Shown here: in pieces, positions 7,972 to 16,793 of the stretch
Layout of the letters: each line of letters opens with the position of its first letter
Numbering within the stretch: position 1 is the stretch's first letter
Assembly: GCA_030825115.1 (NCBI GenBank)
Contig: JAPJQL010000027.1
Location: 1-52,920 of the forward strand
Reading direction: 5' to 3'
DNA from: Lachnospiraceae bacterium
GTDB taxonomy: Bacteria; Bacillota; Clostridia; Lachnospirales; Lachnospiraceae
Length of the DNA: 52,920 bases
Made by a program: the position numbers and the translations under genes
Notes under the pieces: generated by a model
The model's input: the letters and a program-made list of their open reading frames with translations, nothing else
Databases searched by the model: none
Told to the model about the DNA's origin: nothing

Positions 7972-8994
7972 ATGACCTTAAAAGAAATCGCCCGGGAAGC
8001 CGGCGTATCGATCTCCACCGTTTCAAGAGTTGTCAACAAAAATGCGCCCGGAGCCGCAAGCAAGGAGGTGCAGGATAAGATCTGGGAGATCGTCCGCCGC
8101 ACCGGCTATACCCCCAACTCCACGGCAAGGACCTTGAAGATGGGAGAAGACGGAAGCATCGCTCCCTCCCGTTCGATCGCCTGCCTGTTTGCCCGGACCT
8201 CAGATACCGTGACGGACCTGTTTTTCTCGTCCCTCTCACGCAGCATTGAACAGGAGGCATTTAAGCGCAATTACGTGCTCAAATATTCATTTTCCTCTTT
8301 CGACATCAACCATCCCGGGACATTCCGCCTGATCACGGACAACCACGTGGACGGGGTCGTGATCCTCGGAAGATGTGACAAGCCGCTTTTAAAGATGCTC
8401 AAGCAGTATTTTAATTATGTGGCATACACCGGGCTGAACAATCTGGACGCCAAATATGACCAGATCATCTGCGACGGCAGCCAGGCAGCGGTTGCAGCCG
8501 TCAATTACCTGATCGATATGGGGCATAAAAAAATCGCATACGTGGGAGAGATCCAGCAGGAAAACCGATATGCCGGTTATTGCAGGGCGTTGGAAGCCCG
8601 CCGGATTCCGCTCAGAAAAGATTATCTGGCCAATGTCACATTATCCTCGGAAGGCGGTTATCAGGGGGTAAAGAAACTGCTTGCCGCCGGTTGTGACGCC
8701 ACCGCATTTTTCTGCTGCAACGACATCACGGCCATCGGAGCCATGCGGGCTTTACAGGAGGCCGGGCGGACCGTTCCCAGGGATGCATCCCTGATCAGCA
8801 TTGACGATATCGATACCGCCCAGTATCTGAACCCCATGCTGACAACGGTACACATCCCAGTGGAGGAGATGGGGCAGATGACGGCAAAGATCCTGATCGA
8901 CCGGATCGAAGGCGGGCACCGTCTTCCGGTGAAGATGGAGCTCCCGTTTTATATCGCAGTCAGGGACAGCTGCGCTCCGCCCCGCTGCAGGTGA
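7972..8994 (+). CDS. LacI-family transcriptional regulator
   Basis: A 340-residue LacI/GalR repressor. The N-terminal helix-turn-helix runs TLKEIAREAGVSISTVSRVV (2-21), followed by the hinge helix region and a periplasmic-binding-like effector domain with the typical DGVVILG and SIDDIDTAQYLNPMLTTV segments. GGAGGTGA precedes the ATG. It is divergent from the PFK operon and upstream of a mutarotase; the palindrome at 7874-7890 lies in its promoter region, suggesting autoregulation and control of the glycolytic set and pgi. The effector is unknown, probably a sugar phosphate of the pathway. Confidence 0.9.
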   Translation: MTLKEIAREAGVSISTVSRVVNKNAPGAASKEVQDKIWEIVRRTGYTPNSTARTLKMGEDGSIAPSRSIACLFARTSDTVTDLFFSSLSRSIEQEAFKRNYVLKYSFSSFDINHPGTFRLITDNHVDGVVILGRCDKPLLKMLKQYFNYVAYTGLNNLDAKYDQIICDGSQAAVAAVNYLIDMGHKKIAYVGEIQQENRYAGYCRALEARRIPLRKDYLANVTLSSEGGYQGVKKLLAAGCDATAFFCCNDITAIGAMRALQEAGRTVPRDASLISIDDIDTAQYLNPMLTTVHIPVEEMGQMTAKILIDRIEGGHRLPVKMELPFYIAVRDSCAPPRCR

Positions 8995-9054
8995 GGACAC
9001 ACGGACAACGGTTTTTAAGCAACTGCAAATACTATATATCAGGAGGGATCAATC

Positions 9055-9936
9055 ATGATTGTAACACTGAAAAACGACACATTTACCGCAAAGGTGGATT
9101 CCCTGGGGGCACAGCTCATCTCCCTTCAGGACGCAAAAGGAACGGAATACATCTGGCAGAGGGATCCTGCCTACTGGCAGAACTGCTCTCCGCTCCTGTT
9201 TCCGACCGTCGGCAACTGCCGGAATGGAAAGACGATGATCGAAGGAGAATGGTTTGAGATTCCCAAACACGGCTTCTGCAAGACGACAGACTTTGCTGTG
9301 GAACAGACCGCCGCAGATGCCGCCGTATTCACCATCCGGGATTCCAGAGAGACCCGAAGCATGTATCCTTATGCATTTCGCCTGACCCTGACCTATACGC
9401 TTACGGCAGACGGGCTTTCCATGGATTATCTGGTGGAGAATTTGGATTTTAAGCCGATCTTCTATCACATCGGGGCGCACCCGGGCTTTATCTGCCCGCT
9501 CTGTGACGGGGAACGGTTTGAGGATTATGTCCTGGAATTTGAGAAGGAAGAGACGGCTGCTTCGATGGTTTATAACGCAGAGCATATGCAATTCGATGTC
9601 AATCACAGAAAACCAATGCTGGACCACAGCAAGATTCTGCCGCTCAGCTATGACCTGTTCGTAGATGACGCCATCTTTTTTGACGAGATCCGGTCCCGGA
9701 AAGTCGCTATCAAAAATCCTGCTACCGGAAAAGGCGTAGAAGTAGATTACCAGGATTTTGAGACGGTAGCTTTCTGGACTGCCATGCCGTCCAAAGGACC
9801 ATTTCTCTGCGTAGAGCCGTGGAACGGGTCAGCGGTCCGGTCCGACGAGGACGACGAGCTGAAGAACCGGCACTTTATCCAGACGATGAATGCCGGGGAG
9901 AAAAAGGAATATCATATGGGGATTCGGATCTTGTAA
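9055..9936 (+). CDS. Aldose 1-epimerase family protein (LacX type)
   Basis: Galactose-mutarotase-like beta-sandwich protein that interconverts anomers of a sugar or sugar phosphate. The 293-residue protein shows the LacX-type motifs PKHGF (~68-72), HIGAHPGF (~138-145) and EPWNG near the C-terminus, which carry the catalytic His and Glu of the family. GGAGG lies upstream of ATG 9055. It follows the LacI gene by 60 bp, and the pair is probably one transcript ending at the strong hairpin at 9961-9994. Its link to the glycolytic set suggests the incoming sugar needs anomer conversion. Confidence 0.85.
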   Translation: MIVTLKNDTFTAKVDSLGAQLISLQDAKGTEYIWQRDPAYWQNCSPLLFPTVGNCRNGKTMIEGEWFEIPKHGFCKTTDFAVEQTAADAAVFTIRDSRETRSMYPYAFRLTLTYTLTADGLSMDYLVENLDFKPIFYHIGAHPGFICPLCDGERFEDYVLEFEKEETAASMVYNAEHMQFDVNHRKPMLDHSKILPLSYDLFVDDAIFFDEIRSRKVAIKNPATGKGVEVDYQDFETVAFWTAMPSKGPFLCVEPWNGSAVRSDEDDELKNRHFIQTMNAGEKKEYHMGIRIL

Positions 9937-9960
9937 TCTGAAGATACGGCATAAATGTCC

Positions 9961-9994
9961 AAAAACGGGGACTGCTTTTCGCAGTCCCCGTTTT
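9961..9994. terminator. Bidirectional terminator between mutarotase and ABC operon
   Basis: A perfect GC-rich hairpin (AACGGGGACTGC/GCAGTCCCCGTT) is flanked by A-tract and T-tract, so it can end both the plus-strand mutarotase transcript and the minus-strand ABC operon. Confidence 0.9.
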
Positions 9995-10000
9995 AAGGTT

Positions 10001-11512
10001 TTATTGATACATTTCTGCCGTGTAATTTTCCATCGGATTCCAGTTTCCAAACTCGAAATCATCTGCCGACACATCCACGCCCTTCTGTTTTGCTGCCTCT
10101 ATTGCCCGCTCCCACTCTGCCTGGGTCTTCTCAGCAAGTACATCCAGCTCTGCCTGATAGTCGATGTTCTGTGCCAGGATTCCCTGCACGATCTCGCCAA
10201 GGCTTGGAGAGATTGCAGAAACTTCCGCATATACCTCCGCAGTGTCCGGATTTCCTACGATCGGATCCGGCACAAGCGCTGCCTGGCTGTTGTTCAGCTT
10301 GTAATACTCCAGCATAACCTCATCTGTCATATATTTCTCATTTACCGCATCGATAACCGATACAAATCCGCCGTCTTCCACAAGACCTGACTGATAATCT
10401 TCGGAATACAGTCCCATCAGATATTTCGCAGCCACATCCGGATATTTGCACCCTGAAGAGATTCCCATCCACGGCTGTGCACCCGTATAAGGCAGTTTTC
10501 CTTTGATCCCGTCGTCCGGTACCGGAACTTCCATCACGCCGAAATCAAGTTCCGGGTTATCCTGTCTCCAGGTAGCGATACACCATGCGCCCTGTACGAT
10601 AAACGCCGCCTGATTCTGTGCAAACAGCGCTCTCGCCTCCGGCGCTTTCATCGTAACGGAATTCGGATGGAAGCTGCCGTCCTTTACAAGCTGGTCATAA
10701 AAGCCCAGCGCATTTGACATCGCCTCTGTTCCATAAGGATTCTTTCCGTCGGTCATGAGGATCTGGGAAATATCTCCGCACTTCCCTCCGTCCAGGCTCG
10801 CAAGGGAGCGAACTGCCAGTTCCAGGCGGTTGACCTGTGCGCCGCTGTCGATGATGCCAAAGTATTTTCCTTTTCCCGCGTCGGTGATCTGCTTACATAC
10901 TGCAGTAAACTCACTCCAGGTCTTTGGAAGGTTGTTCACATCCACGCCTGCCTCTGTGAGCACGTTCTTGTTGTAGAACATCAGTGTATTGATGATGTTG
11001 GCCGACTCCGGCAGGGCATAGATCTTGCCGTCCATCGTCGTGATTCCCTCGTTCAGAGCGCCTGTTGCAAATGAATCAAGAAACTCCTGAGGCAGATACT
11101 CGTTCATCGGCATGAACCAGCCTTCCTTCAATGCCGCACTGAGTTTCATCCCGGACGGAACCGGGAACAGATCAGGCGCATTTCCAGCCTTGATCGCGGA
11201 GATCACCGTCTCCTTGAACTGGTCCGCGGTCAGCACCGTATACTCCACCGTGACGTTCGGGTTCTCCTCCATGAATTTCTGGTTGTACACATCACGGCGC
11301 GCTTTTGTGCTGTCGCTCCAGTCAATGACCTTCAATGTGATCTTCTCGTCTCCCGAGACAGCAGCTCCGGTCCCTGCCGTCTCTGCCGCCGTCGTCTGCT
11401 CTGCGCTTGCCAGCTGCTCCGCACTCGTGCTCACCTTCACGCCGCAGCCGCTCAGGGATGCCGCCATCACGGCCGCCATCATCCCGGCTATCACTCTGCT
11501 TCTTTTCTTCAT
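10001..11512 (-). CDS. ABC sugar transporter substrate-binding lipoprotein
   Basis: Extracellular solute-binding protein of the CUT1 (oligosaccharide) ABC family, 503 residues. The N-terminus is a lipoprotein signal peptide with lipobox LSGC, then a Thr/Ala/Glu-rich linker and a family-1 binding domain beginning ITLKVIDWSDST. Other typical blocks are APDLFPVPSG and FIVQGAWCIATW. It is the last gene of the permease-permease-SBP operon, 35 bp behind the second permease. No ATPase is encoded nearby, so the importer presumably uses a shared MsmX-type ATPase elsewhere. Substrate unknown; the divergent DUF4838/ROK genes are the best clue. Confidence 0.9.
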   Translation of the reverse strand: MKKRSRVIAGMMAAVMAASLSGCGVKVSTSAEQLASAEQTTAAETAGTGAAVSGDEKITLKVIDWSDSTKARRDVYNQKFMEENPNVTVEYTVLTADQFKETVISAIKAGNAPDLFPVPSGMKLSAALKEGWFMPMNEYLPQEFLDSFATGALNEGITTMDGKIYALPESANIINTLMFYNKNVLTEAGVDVNNLPKTWSEFTAVCKQITDAGKGKYFGIIDSGAQVNRLELAVRSLASLDGGKCGDISQILMTDGKNPYGTEAMSNALGFYDQLVKDGSFHPNSVTMKAPEARALFAQNQAAFIVQGAWCIATWRQDNPELDFGVMEVPVPDDGIKGKLPYTGAQPWMGISSGCKYPDVAAKYLMGLYSEDYQSGLVEDGGFVSVIDAVNEKYMTDEVMLEYYKLNNSQAALVPDPIVGNPDTAEVYAEVSAISPSLGEIVQGILAQNIDYQAELDVLAEKTQAEWERAIEAAKQKGVDVSADDFEFGNWNPMENYTAEMYQ

Positions 11513-11547
11513 AATAAACCTTCCTCCTGTTCTTGTTTTCCTTTTAT

Positions 11548-12390
11548 TTAACTTTTAACCGCACCCGCAATACCGTCTACAAAATATTTCTGAAGTGCGA
11601 TAAAAATACAGATCACCGGCAGAATCGCAATGCTTGCCCCTGCCGCAATCCCCGTCCAATCCACGATATTTTCGCCGCGCAGGGCATAGAGTCCGACCGC
11701 CAGGGTACGGATCGCCTTGTTGTTCAGCGTAATAATGAGCGGAAGTAAGAACGAGTTCCAGGTCCAGATAAACTGCATGATCACAACCGTCACCATGATC
11801 GGCTTCGCAAGCGGAAACATAACGCTCCCGTAAGTCTGGACAAAATTGGCTCCGTCTATGGTCGCAGCCTCTTCCATCTCCTTTGGGATGGAGGAGTAAA
11901 AGCTGGAAAACAGCATTAAAAATATCACATGCCCGCCGCCGGACTCCGCCAGGATCAGACCGAGCAGGTTCTGGGACAGCCCCATATTTTTTAACAGTTC
12001 ATAAATGGGGATGATCGTAAACACCAGCGGAATCGTGATGCTCGCCATAAACACCTTCATGATGAGCCCTTTGCCGACAAAGGTATACCGCCCCAGCACA
12101 TAGCCAGCCAGGGATGTGCTTAAAAGCACGATCGCCACGGTACACACCGTTACAATGATGGAATTTTTAAAATAGATGCTGAAGCTCGCATTATTCCATG
12201 CACGGATGAAATTCTCAAGGCTGAGCGACTGCGGAATCAGGTTCAGGCCGCTGGCAAAAAACTCATTCTGAGTCTTAAAAGAAGCAGAGACCATCCAAAG
12301 GAACGGGTAGACCCACAAAAAAGCCACAACTGCCAGAAGTGCATACAGCGCAACCACGCCTATTCTCTTGACTGCCGTATTTTTTCCCAT
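11548..12390 (-). CDS. ABC sugar transporter permease (MalG type)
   Basis: Inner-membrane permease of a CUT1 carbohydrate importer, 280 residues with about six hydrophobic segments. The EAA loop that contacts the ATPase is visible as EEAATIDGANFVQTYGSVMFP. It starts 4 bp after the partner permease gene ends, so the two are translationally close. It lies between the MalF-type permease and the binding protein. Confidence 0.9.
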   Translation of the reverse strand: MGKNTAVKRIGVVALYALLAVVAFLWVYPFLWMVSASFKTQNEFFASGLNLIPQSLSLENFIRAWNNASFSIYFKNSIIVTVCTVAIVLLSTSLAGYVLGRYTFVGKGLIMKVFMASITIPLVFTIIPIYELLKNMGLSQNLLGLILAESGGGHVIFLMLFSSFYSSIPKEMEEAATIDGANFVQTYGSVMFPLAKPIMVTVVIMQFIWTWNSFLLPLIITLNNKAIRTLAVGLYALRGENIVDWTGIAAGASIAILPVICIFIALQKYFVDGIAGAVKS

Positions 12391-12394
12391 CTCA

Positions 12395-13339
12395 TCACAC
12401 CTCTTTCCTGTTCTGGAATGCCGTCTTCACCGCATTCCCCACCGTACCGATCAAAACTACGATCAGGCCAAACGTCATTGCCGCCGCGCTGGCATAACCA
12501 AGCCGGGGCATTCCCGTAGAGCTGGCGTAAGCCGTGCGGTAAACAAAGGTAGCCGCCACATCCGTGGAGTAAAACGGACCGCCGTTTGTCATCGTCTGCA
12601 CCAGGTCAAACACCTTCAGGGAGCTGATAATACAGAGCACTGCGATCACCCCGCCCATCGGAACGATCAGAGGGAACACCACATGACGGAATGTCTGCCA
12701 TTTGTTGGCTCCGTCGATCGTCGCCGCCTCATAGACATCCTGCGAGACGCTCTGGAGCGCTGCGAGCCAGTATATCATAAAAGTACCGGTCTCTTTCCAA
12801 ACGCCGATCAGCACCACAACGGGCAGAGCCGTCTTTGCATTTCCCAGCCAGTTCAATCCTCTGACGCCGAACATCCCGAGAAGCTGGTTCACCGAACCGG
12901 TCCCGCCAAAGATGAACATCATGATGATACCCACGATGGAAGCCGTCGTGATAACCGGCAGGAAAAATACCGTGCGGAAAAAGGAAGCTCCCTTTTTAAT
13001 GATGCTGTTAAATATGTATGCAAGCGCCAGGGAAATAACAAGCTGCAGCGGCACCGCCATCAACATATATTTGAAGCTGTTGAGCACTGCGTTAAAAAAA
13101 TACTTGTCCTGCAGAAGCTCTTTAAAATTCCCCAGTCCGACAAACAGTGCGTTGGATGTCATCCCCGACCAGTCCAGTGTGGAATAAAAGATACTGGATA
13201 AAATCGGATACCCCTGAAACAGGATATACAAAAGCATCGTCGGCAGCATAAAAATCCAGCACCACAGGTTGATCCGAATCTGCTGCCGCTTTTTCCTGTC
13301 TGACACCGGCACCGCCACAGTCCCTTTTGGTTTTGCCAT
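12395..13339 (-). CDS. ABC sugar transporter permease (MalF type)
   Basis: First gene of the CUT1 importer operon, 314 residues with six predicted membrane segments and the EAA motif YEAATIDGANKWQTFRHVVFP. The Lys/Arg-rich N-terminus (MAKPKGTVAVPVSDRKKR) precedes the first membrane segment. It is divergent from the DUF4838 gene across a 242-bp AT-rich promoter region (13340-13581). Confidence 0.9.
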   Translation of the reverse strand: MAKPKGTVAVPVSDRKKRQQIRINLWCWIFMLPTMLLYILFQGYPILSSIFYSTLDWSGMTSNALFVGLGNFKELLQDKYFFNAVLNSFKYMLMAVPLQLVISLALAYIFNSIIKKGASFFRTVFFLPVITTASIVGIIMMFIFGGTGSVNQLLGMFGVRGLNWLGNAKTALPVVVLIGVWKETGTFMIYWLAALQSVSQDVYEAATIDGANKWQTFRHVVFPLIVPMGGVIAVLCIISSLKVFDLVQTMTNGGPFYSTDVAATFVYRTAYASSTGMPRLGYASAAAMTFGLIVVLIGTVGNAVKTAFQNRKEV

Positions 13340-13581
13340 AAGTCATGAACCTCCTCATCAACATTACTTATTTTTTATAATCAATTGAACTCGAATTCAG
13401 AATACCATCTTTCCCTGTATTATGCAATAGTTTTTGTGCAACTCAACAATAATTGTCAATTATGCACGGTTCTTTCCTATATCTTTTGTGTATTTCGCCC
13501 ATATCTTTTTCACTTTGATTTTTGTTATAATTTTTATAATTTATAATTAATATATCATTCAGAACCAAAAGGAGAACACTT
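13340..13581. promoter_or_regulatory. Divergent promoter region, ABC importer / DUF4838
   Basis: This AT-rich region has several TATAAT-like hexamers toward the plus-strand gene (around 13527-13550). On the minus strand TTGAGT is followed after 16 bp by CATAAT. A short palindrome ACAATAATTGT lies near 13446 between the two promoter areas and could be bound by the ROK regulator encoded at 15515. No single promoter is certain. Confidence 0.4.
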
Positions 13582-15498
13582 ATGAACATCAACCTGTCTT
13601 ACCAGGGCAATTCCGGTGAAACTATTTGCTTTGCCGCCAGCGAAGCCGCCCGTTACCTTTCGGTCATGCTGCCCGAATCCGAGGTTTTAATAAATTATAA
13701 TTCCAAACAAATAGTTCCCGATTTGACTATTTCATTGGAGATCCTTCCTGCCGCTCACGACAAAGACAGTTTTGATATCAACGTCACTCCGGAAGGCGGT
13801 TTTATCCGCGGTGTCTGCGGGCGCAGCGTCCTGCTCGGCGTCTACCATTACCTGTATCTTCTGGGCTGCCGCTTTCTCGGCCCCGGAAAAGAATGTGAGC
13901 GTGTGCCGCTATTAAAGGACACCTCCTTATTATATAGGAAATGTTCTGTCACCGCCGGAACAAAACATCGTGGTATCTGTCTGGAGGGCGCAAATTCCCT
14001 GGAAAACGTCCTCGCATTTATCGACTGGCTGCCAAAAGTCGGCTACAACAGCTTCTTTTTACAGTTCCAGCTTCCTTATACCTTTTTGGCAAGATGGTAT
14101 CACCACGAGCTGAACGCGCTGCACACCCCGGAAGAATTTACCGTGCAGGACGCCGAACATATGACCCAGATCATAACCGGCGAAATCAAAAAACGAGGAC
14201 TTCTGCTCCACCAGGCAGGCCACGGATGGACGGGGGACGCCATCAGCATCCCATCCATGGACTGGAAGGAAACTTCGCACGACATAGGGGACGACCAGCG
14301 CAGGATGCTGGCACAGCTAAACGGAGAACGGGCCCTGTTCCACGGAATCCCGATGAACACAAACCTGTGTTACTCAAACCCTGACGTTGTGGAAGCATTT
14401 TCCTGCTGCGTGCTCCGGTACATCGAAAATCATAAAGATATCGATTACCTGCACGTCTGGCTCGCCGACGAATACAACAACATCTGCGAATGCGATGCAT
14501 GCAGAGGACATCTGCCGTCTGACCAGTATATCCACATCCTGAATGTGATCGACCGAAAACTGAGCGAGCGCGGTTATCAGACAAAAATCGTTTTCCTGAT
14601 CTATCAGGAATTATTGTGGGCGCCAGAGACCGCCGCTTTCGAGAACCCGGAGCGTTTTGTCCTCATGTTCGCTCCCATCAGCCGCACGTTTGACAGCTCC
14701 TACCAGATTCCGGGCTCCCTGCCCGCAATCCCCGAATACTGCCGGAACCAGATCACGCTTCCGGTCAGCCTGGACGAAAACCTCGCCTTCCTTAACGCCT
14801 GGCAAAAAGCATTTGACGGAGACAGCTTCATCTACGACTATCCGCTCGGGCGCGCCCATTACGGAGATTTTGGCTACGTCCATATCGCAAAGATCATCAA
14901 CGAGGATATCCACCAGCTTCACCGCCTTGGACTGAACGGCTATATCAGCTGCCAGGAACTGCGCTGCGGCAGCCCGAACTTCCTTCCCAACTATGTCATG
15001 GGACGGACGCTGCTGGATCCGGACACCTCCTTTGAATGCCTTGCAGACGAATATTTCCGCGCCGCATACGGCAGCTCTCACACGGAAGTACGCCGCTATC
15101 TGACAGAGCTTTCCTCACTGTGCAGCTGCGATTACTTCAACGGCAAGGGAGATCGGACCGCGGCAAACGTATCCCGGGACATGACAGAAGCGATCCGCCT
15201 GACAGAAGAATTCCAAAAAGTCCATGCCACGATGGAAAAACATCCCAAAAATGCAGAAGGATTATTCCACAAACTGCTTGACTATCACGGTGAATATATC
15301 ATACTATTAGAACAGGCCATCAAACATCTGGCAGCAGGCAGAGATAAAGAGGCGCAGGACTGCTGGGAGAAGTTCCAGGACTGTATCAGCAGGCAGGAGA
15401 CATCGTTCCAGCCATTTCTGGATGTATACCGGATCACCGAGGTTTCCTCGAAGTATACCGGATTTTGCCTGCCTGAGCCTTTAAAAAGAACATTATAA
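13582..15498 (+). CDS. DUF4838 domain-containing protein, putative glycan-active enzyme
   Basis: A 638-residue protein without signal peptide, so probably cytosolic. The N-terminal ~130 residues resemble the alpha/beta domain that precedes hexosaminidase/glucuronidase barrels (GVCGRSVLLGVYHYLYLLGC). The centre is barrel-like with LHVWLADEYNNICECDACRG, the CxCxxC-type segment typical of DUF4838. The C-terminal third is helical. DUF4838 is related to GH20/GH67-like enzymes, but activity is unproven. AAGGAG precedes the ATG. It forms an operon with the ROK gene 17 bp downstream and is divergent from the ABC importer, so it probably processes the imported oligosaccharide. Confidence 0.75.
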   Translation: MNINLSYQGNSGETICFAASEAARYLSVMLPESEVLINYNSKQIVPDLTISLEILPAAHDKDSFDINVTPEGGFIRGVCGRSVLLGVYHYLYLLGCRFLGPGKECERVPLLKDTSLLYRKCSVTAGTKHRGICLEGANSLENVLAFIDWLPKVGYNSFFLQFQLPYTFLARWYHHELNALHTPEEFTVQDAEHMTQIITGEIKKRGLLLHQAGHGWTGDAISIPSMDWKETSHDIGDDQRRMLAQLNGERALFHGIPMNTNLCYSNPDVVEAFSCCVLRYIENHKDIDYLHVWLADEYNNICECDACRGHLPSDQYIHILNVIDRKLSERGYQTKIVFLIYQELLWAPETAAFENPERFVLMFAPISRTFDSSYQIPGSLPAIPEYCRNQITLPVSLDENLAFLNAWQKAFDGDSFIYDYPLGRAHYGDFGYVHIAKIINEDIHQLHRLGLNGYISCQELRCGSPNFLPNYVMGRTLLDPDTSFECLADEYFRAAYGSSHTEVRRYLTELSSLCSCDYFNGKGDRTAANVSRDMTEAIRLTEEFQKVHATMEKHPKNAEGLFHKLLDYHGEYIILLEQAIKHLAAGRDKEAQDCWEKFQDCISRQETSFQPFLDVYRITEVSSKYTGFCLPEPLKRTL

Positions 15499-15514
15499 CA
15501 GGACGGTATTTCCC

Positions 15515-16705
15515 ATGTACAGAGCCAAAAAGAAAAAAAACAACAATACCAGCCGGATTCTGGAATGCATCTACCGCAACGCGCCGATCGCGCGCACGGA
15601 GATTGCCGACGAAACCGACATCACCCCCGCCACGGTGACCGCCACAGTGACTTCCCTGATCTCACGGGGCATCGTTGCAGAGGTGGGCGAAGTTTCCCCG
15701 GAAGAAAATACATCAGGCAGAAAACGGGTCCTCATCGATCTTACCCCGTCCTTTGCATGTGCCATCGGCATTGAGTTCACGCAAAAAGCGCTCTGTATCT
15801 GCATCACGGATTTAAGGGGAACCATCCTGCACCAGGCCGTCACTCCGTTTTGCGACCGCCTCGCAGCAGACATCACCGGGCGGATCGTCACCGGAACCAG
15901 GGCGCTGATCGAGGAATCCGGCATTCCGCAGGAACGGATCGTCGGCATCGGCATCGCAGTCCCCGGCCATATGGATTCCAGCTGCAGCAACCTTGTGAGC
16001 AACCGCAAGACCTGGTCCTCCTTCAGCCCGAAGACGATCGAGGCCGAGCTTCCTTTTCCGGTGATCTACGAAAACAACGCGCGCTGCATGGCATACGGAA
16101 AGTACCTGTTCGACCCCCGCCACAGCCCGGATAATTTTGCATTTTTCCACGTGGGACTCGGCATGTTCTGCGCAAACATCATCGAAGGAGAACTCTTTCT
16201 CGGCAACAACTATGTAGCAGGCGAAATCGGACATACCATTGTCTGCGAAGGCGGACGCCGCTGTGAATGCGGAAAAAACGGCTGCCTGCAGACATACTCC
16301 AGCGAATACCATCTGCTGAAAAACGCACGGATGCTCTACGAAAACAGCTCCCGCACTTTATTGAAAGAGCTTGCCGCGACCCCGGAGGACATCTCCATCG
16401 ATACCATCACCGCAGCTTACTCTATGGGGGACGCCGCCATCTCAGCCTTCATCACCGACGCGCTGAAATACCTGGGCGTTACCGTATCCAACATAGCGAT
16501 CGTCATGAATCCGGGAAAAATATTCCTTCACGGACAATTTTTCCAAAACCAGGATATCCGTACGGAACTGATGGATTATATCAAACGCCAGCTGATCTTC
16601 GTCGACAGCACCTATGAAGACAACGTCGAGATCCTTCCGTATCAGATCACGGACGGAGCCGTAGGCGCAGGCGCAATGGCAATTCAGAAATTTTTCATCA
16701 ACTAA
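15515..16705 (+). CDS. ROK-family transcriptional regulator
   Basis: NagC/XylR-type protein of 396 residues. The N-terminal winged HTH (NTSRILECIYRNAPIARTEI... ATVTATVTSLISRGI) is followed by an ROK domain with the zinc motif GHTIVCEGGRRCECGKNGCLQ. The kinase features are degraded: the phosphate loop reads GIEFTQ instead of DxGGTK, and the catalytic Asp of ENDA is Asn (ENNAR), so it should be a sugar-responsive regulator rather than a kinase. It is co-transcribed with the DUF4838 gene and probably controls that gene and the divergent ABC importer. Confidence 0.88.
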   Translation: MYRAKKKKNNNTSRILECIYRNAPIARTEIADETDITPATVTATVTSLISRGIVAEVGEVSPEENTSGRKRVLIDLTPSFACAIGIEFTQKALCICITDLRGTILHQAVTPFCDRLAADITGRIVTGTRALIEESGIPQERIVGIGIAVPGHMDSSCSNLVSNRKTWSSFSPKTIEAELPFPVIYENNARCMAYGKYLFDPRHSPDNFAFFHVGLGMFCANIIEGELFLGNNYVAGEIGHTIVCEGGRRCECGKNGCLQTYSSEYHLLKNARMLYENSSRTLLKELAATPEDISIDTITAAYSMGDAAISAFITDALKYLGVTVSNIAIVMNPGKIFLHGQFFQNQDIRTELMDYIKRQLIFVDSTYEDNVEILPYQITDGAVGAGAMAIQKFFIN

Positions 16706-16713
16706 AAAACAAA

Positions 16714-16754
16714 GGCCGGGCAGGGAAACGCAATCAGCGCTCCCCCGCCCGGCC
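16714..16754 (-). terminator. Terminator of the manA transcript
   Basis: A GC-rich stem (GGCCGGGC arms, extended with one mismatch) is followed on the minus strand by TTTGTTTTTT, a good intrinsic terminator for manA. On the plus strand it also ends the convergent ROK transcript but has no T run there. Confidence 0.8.
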
Positions 16755-16793
16755 AAAATACATGTCCGATCCAGTCCGCAGCCATCCGGCTTT

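Noticed and set aside
10001..13339. A missing ATPase as sign of a broken ABC operon
   Set aside because: CUT1 importers in Firmicutes commonly share one MsmX-type ATPase encoded elsewhere, so the three-gene layout is normal.
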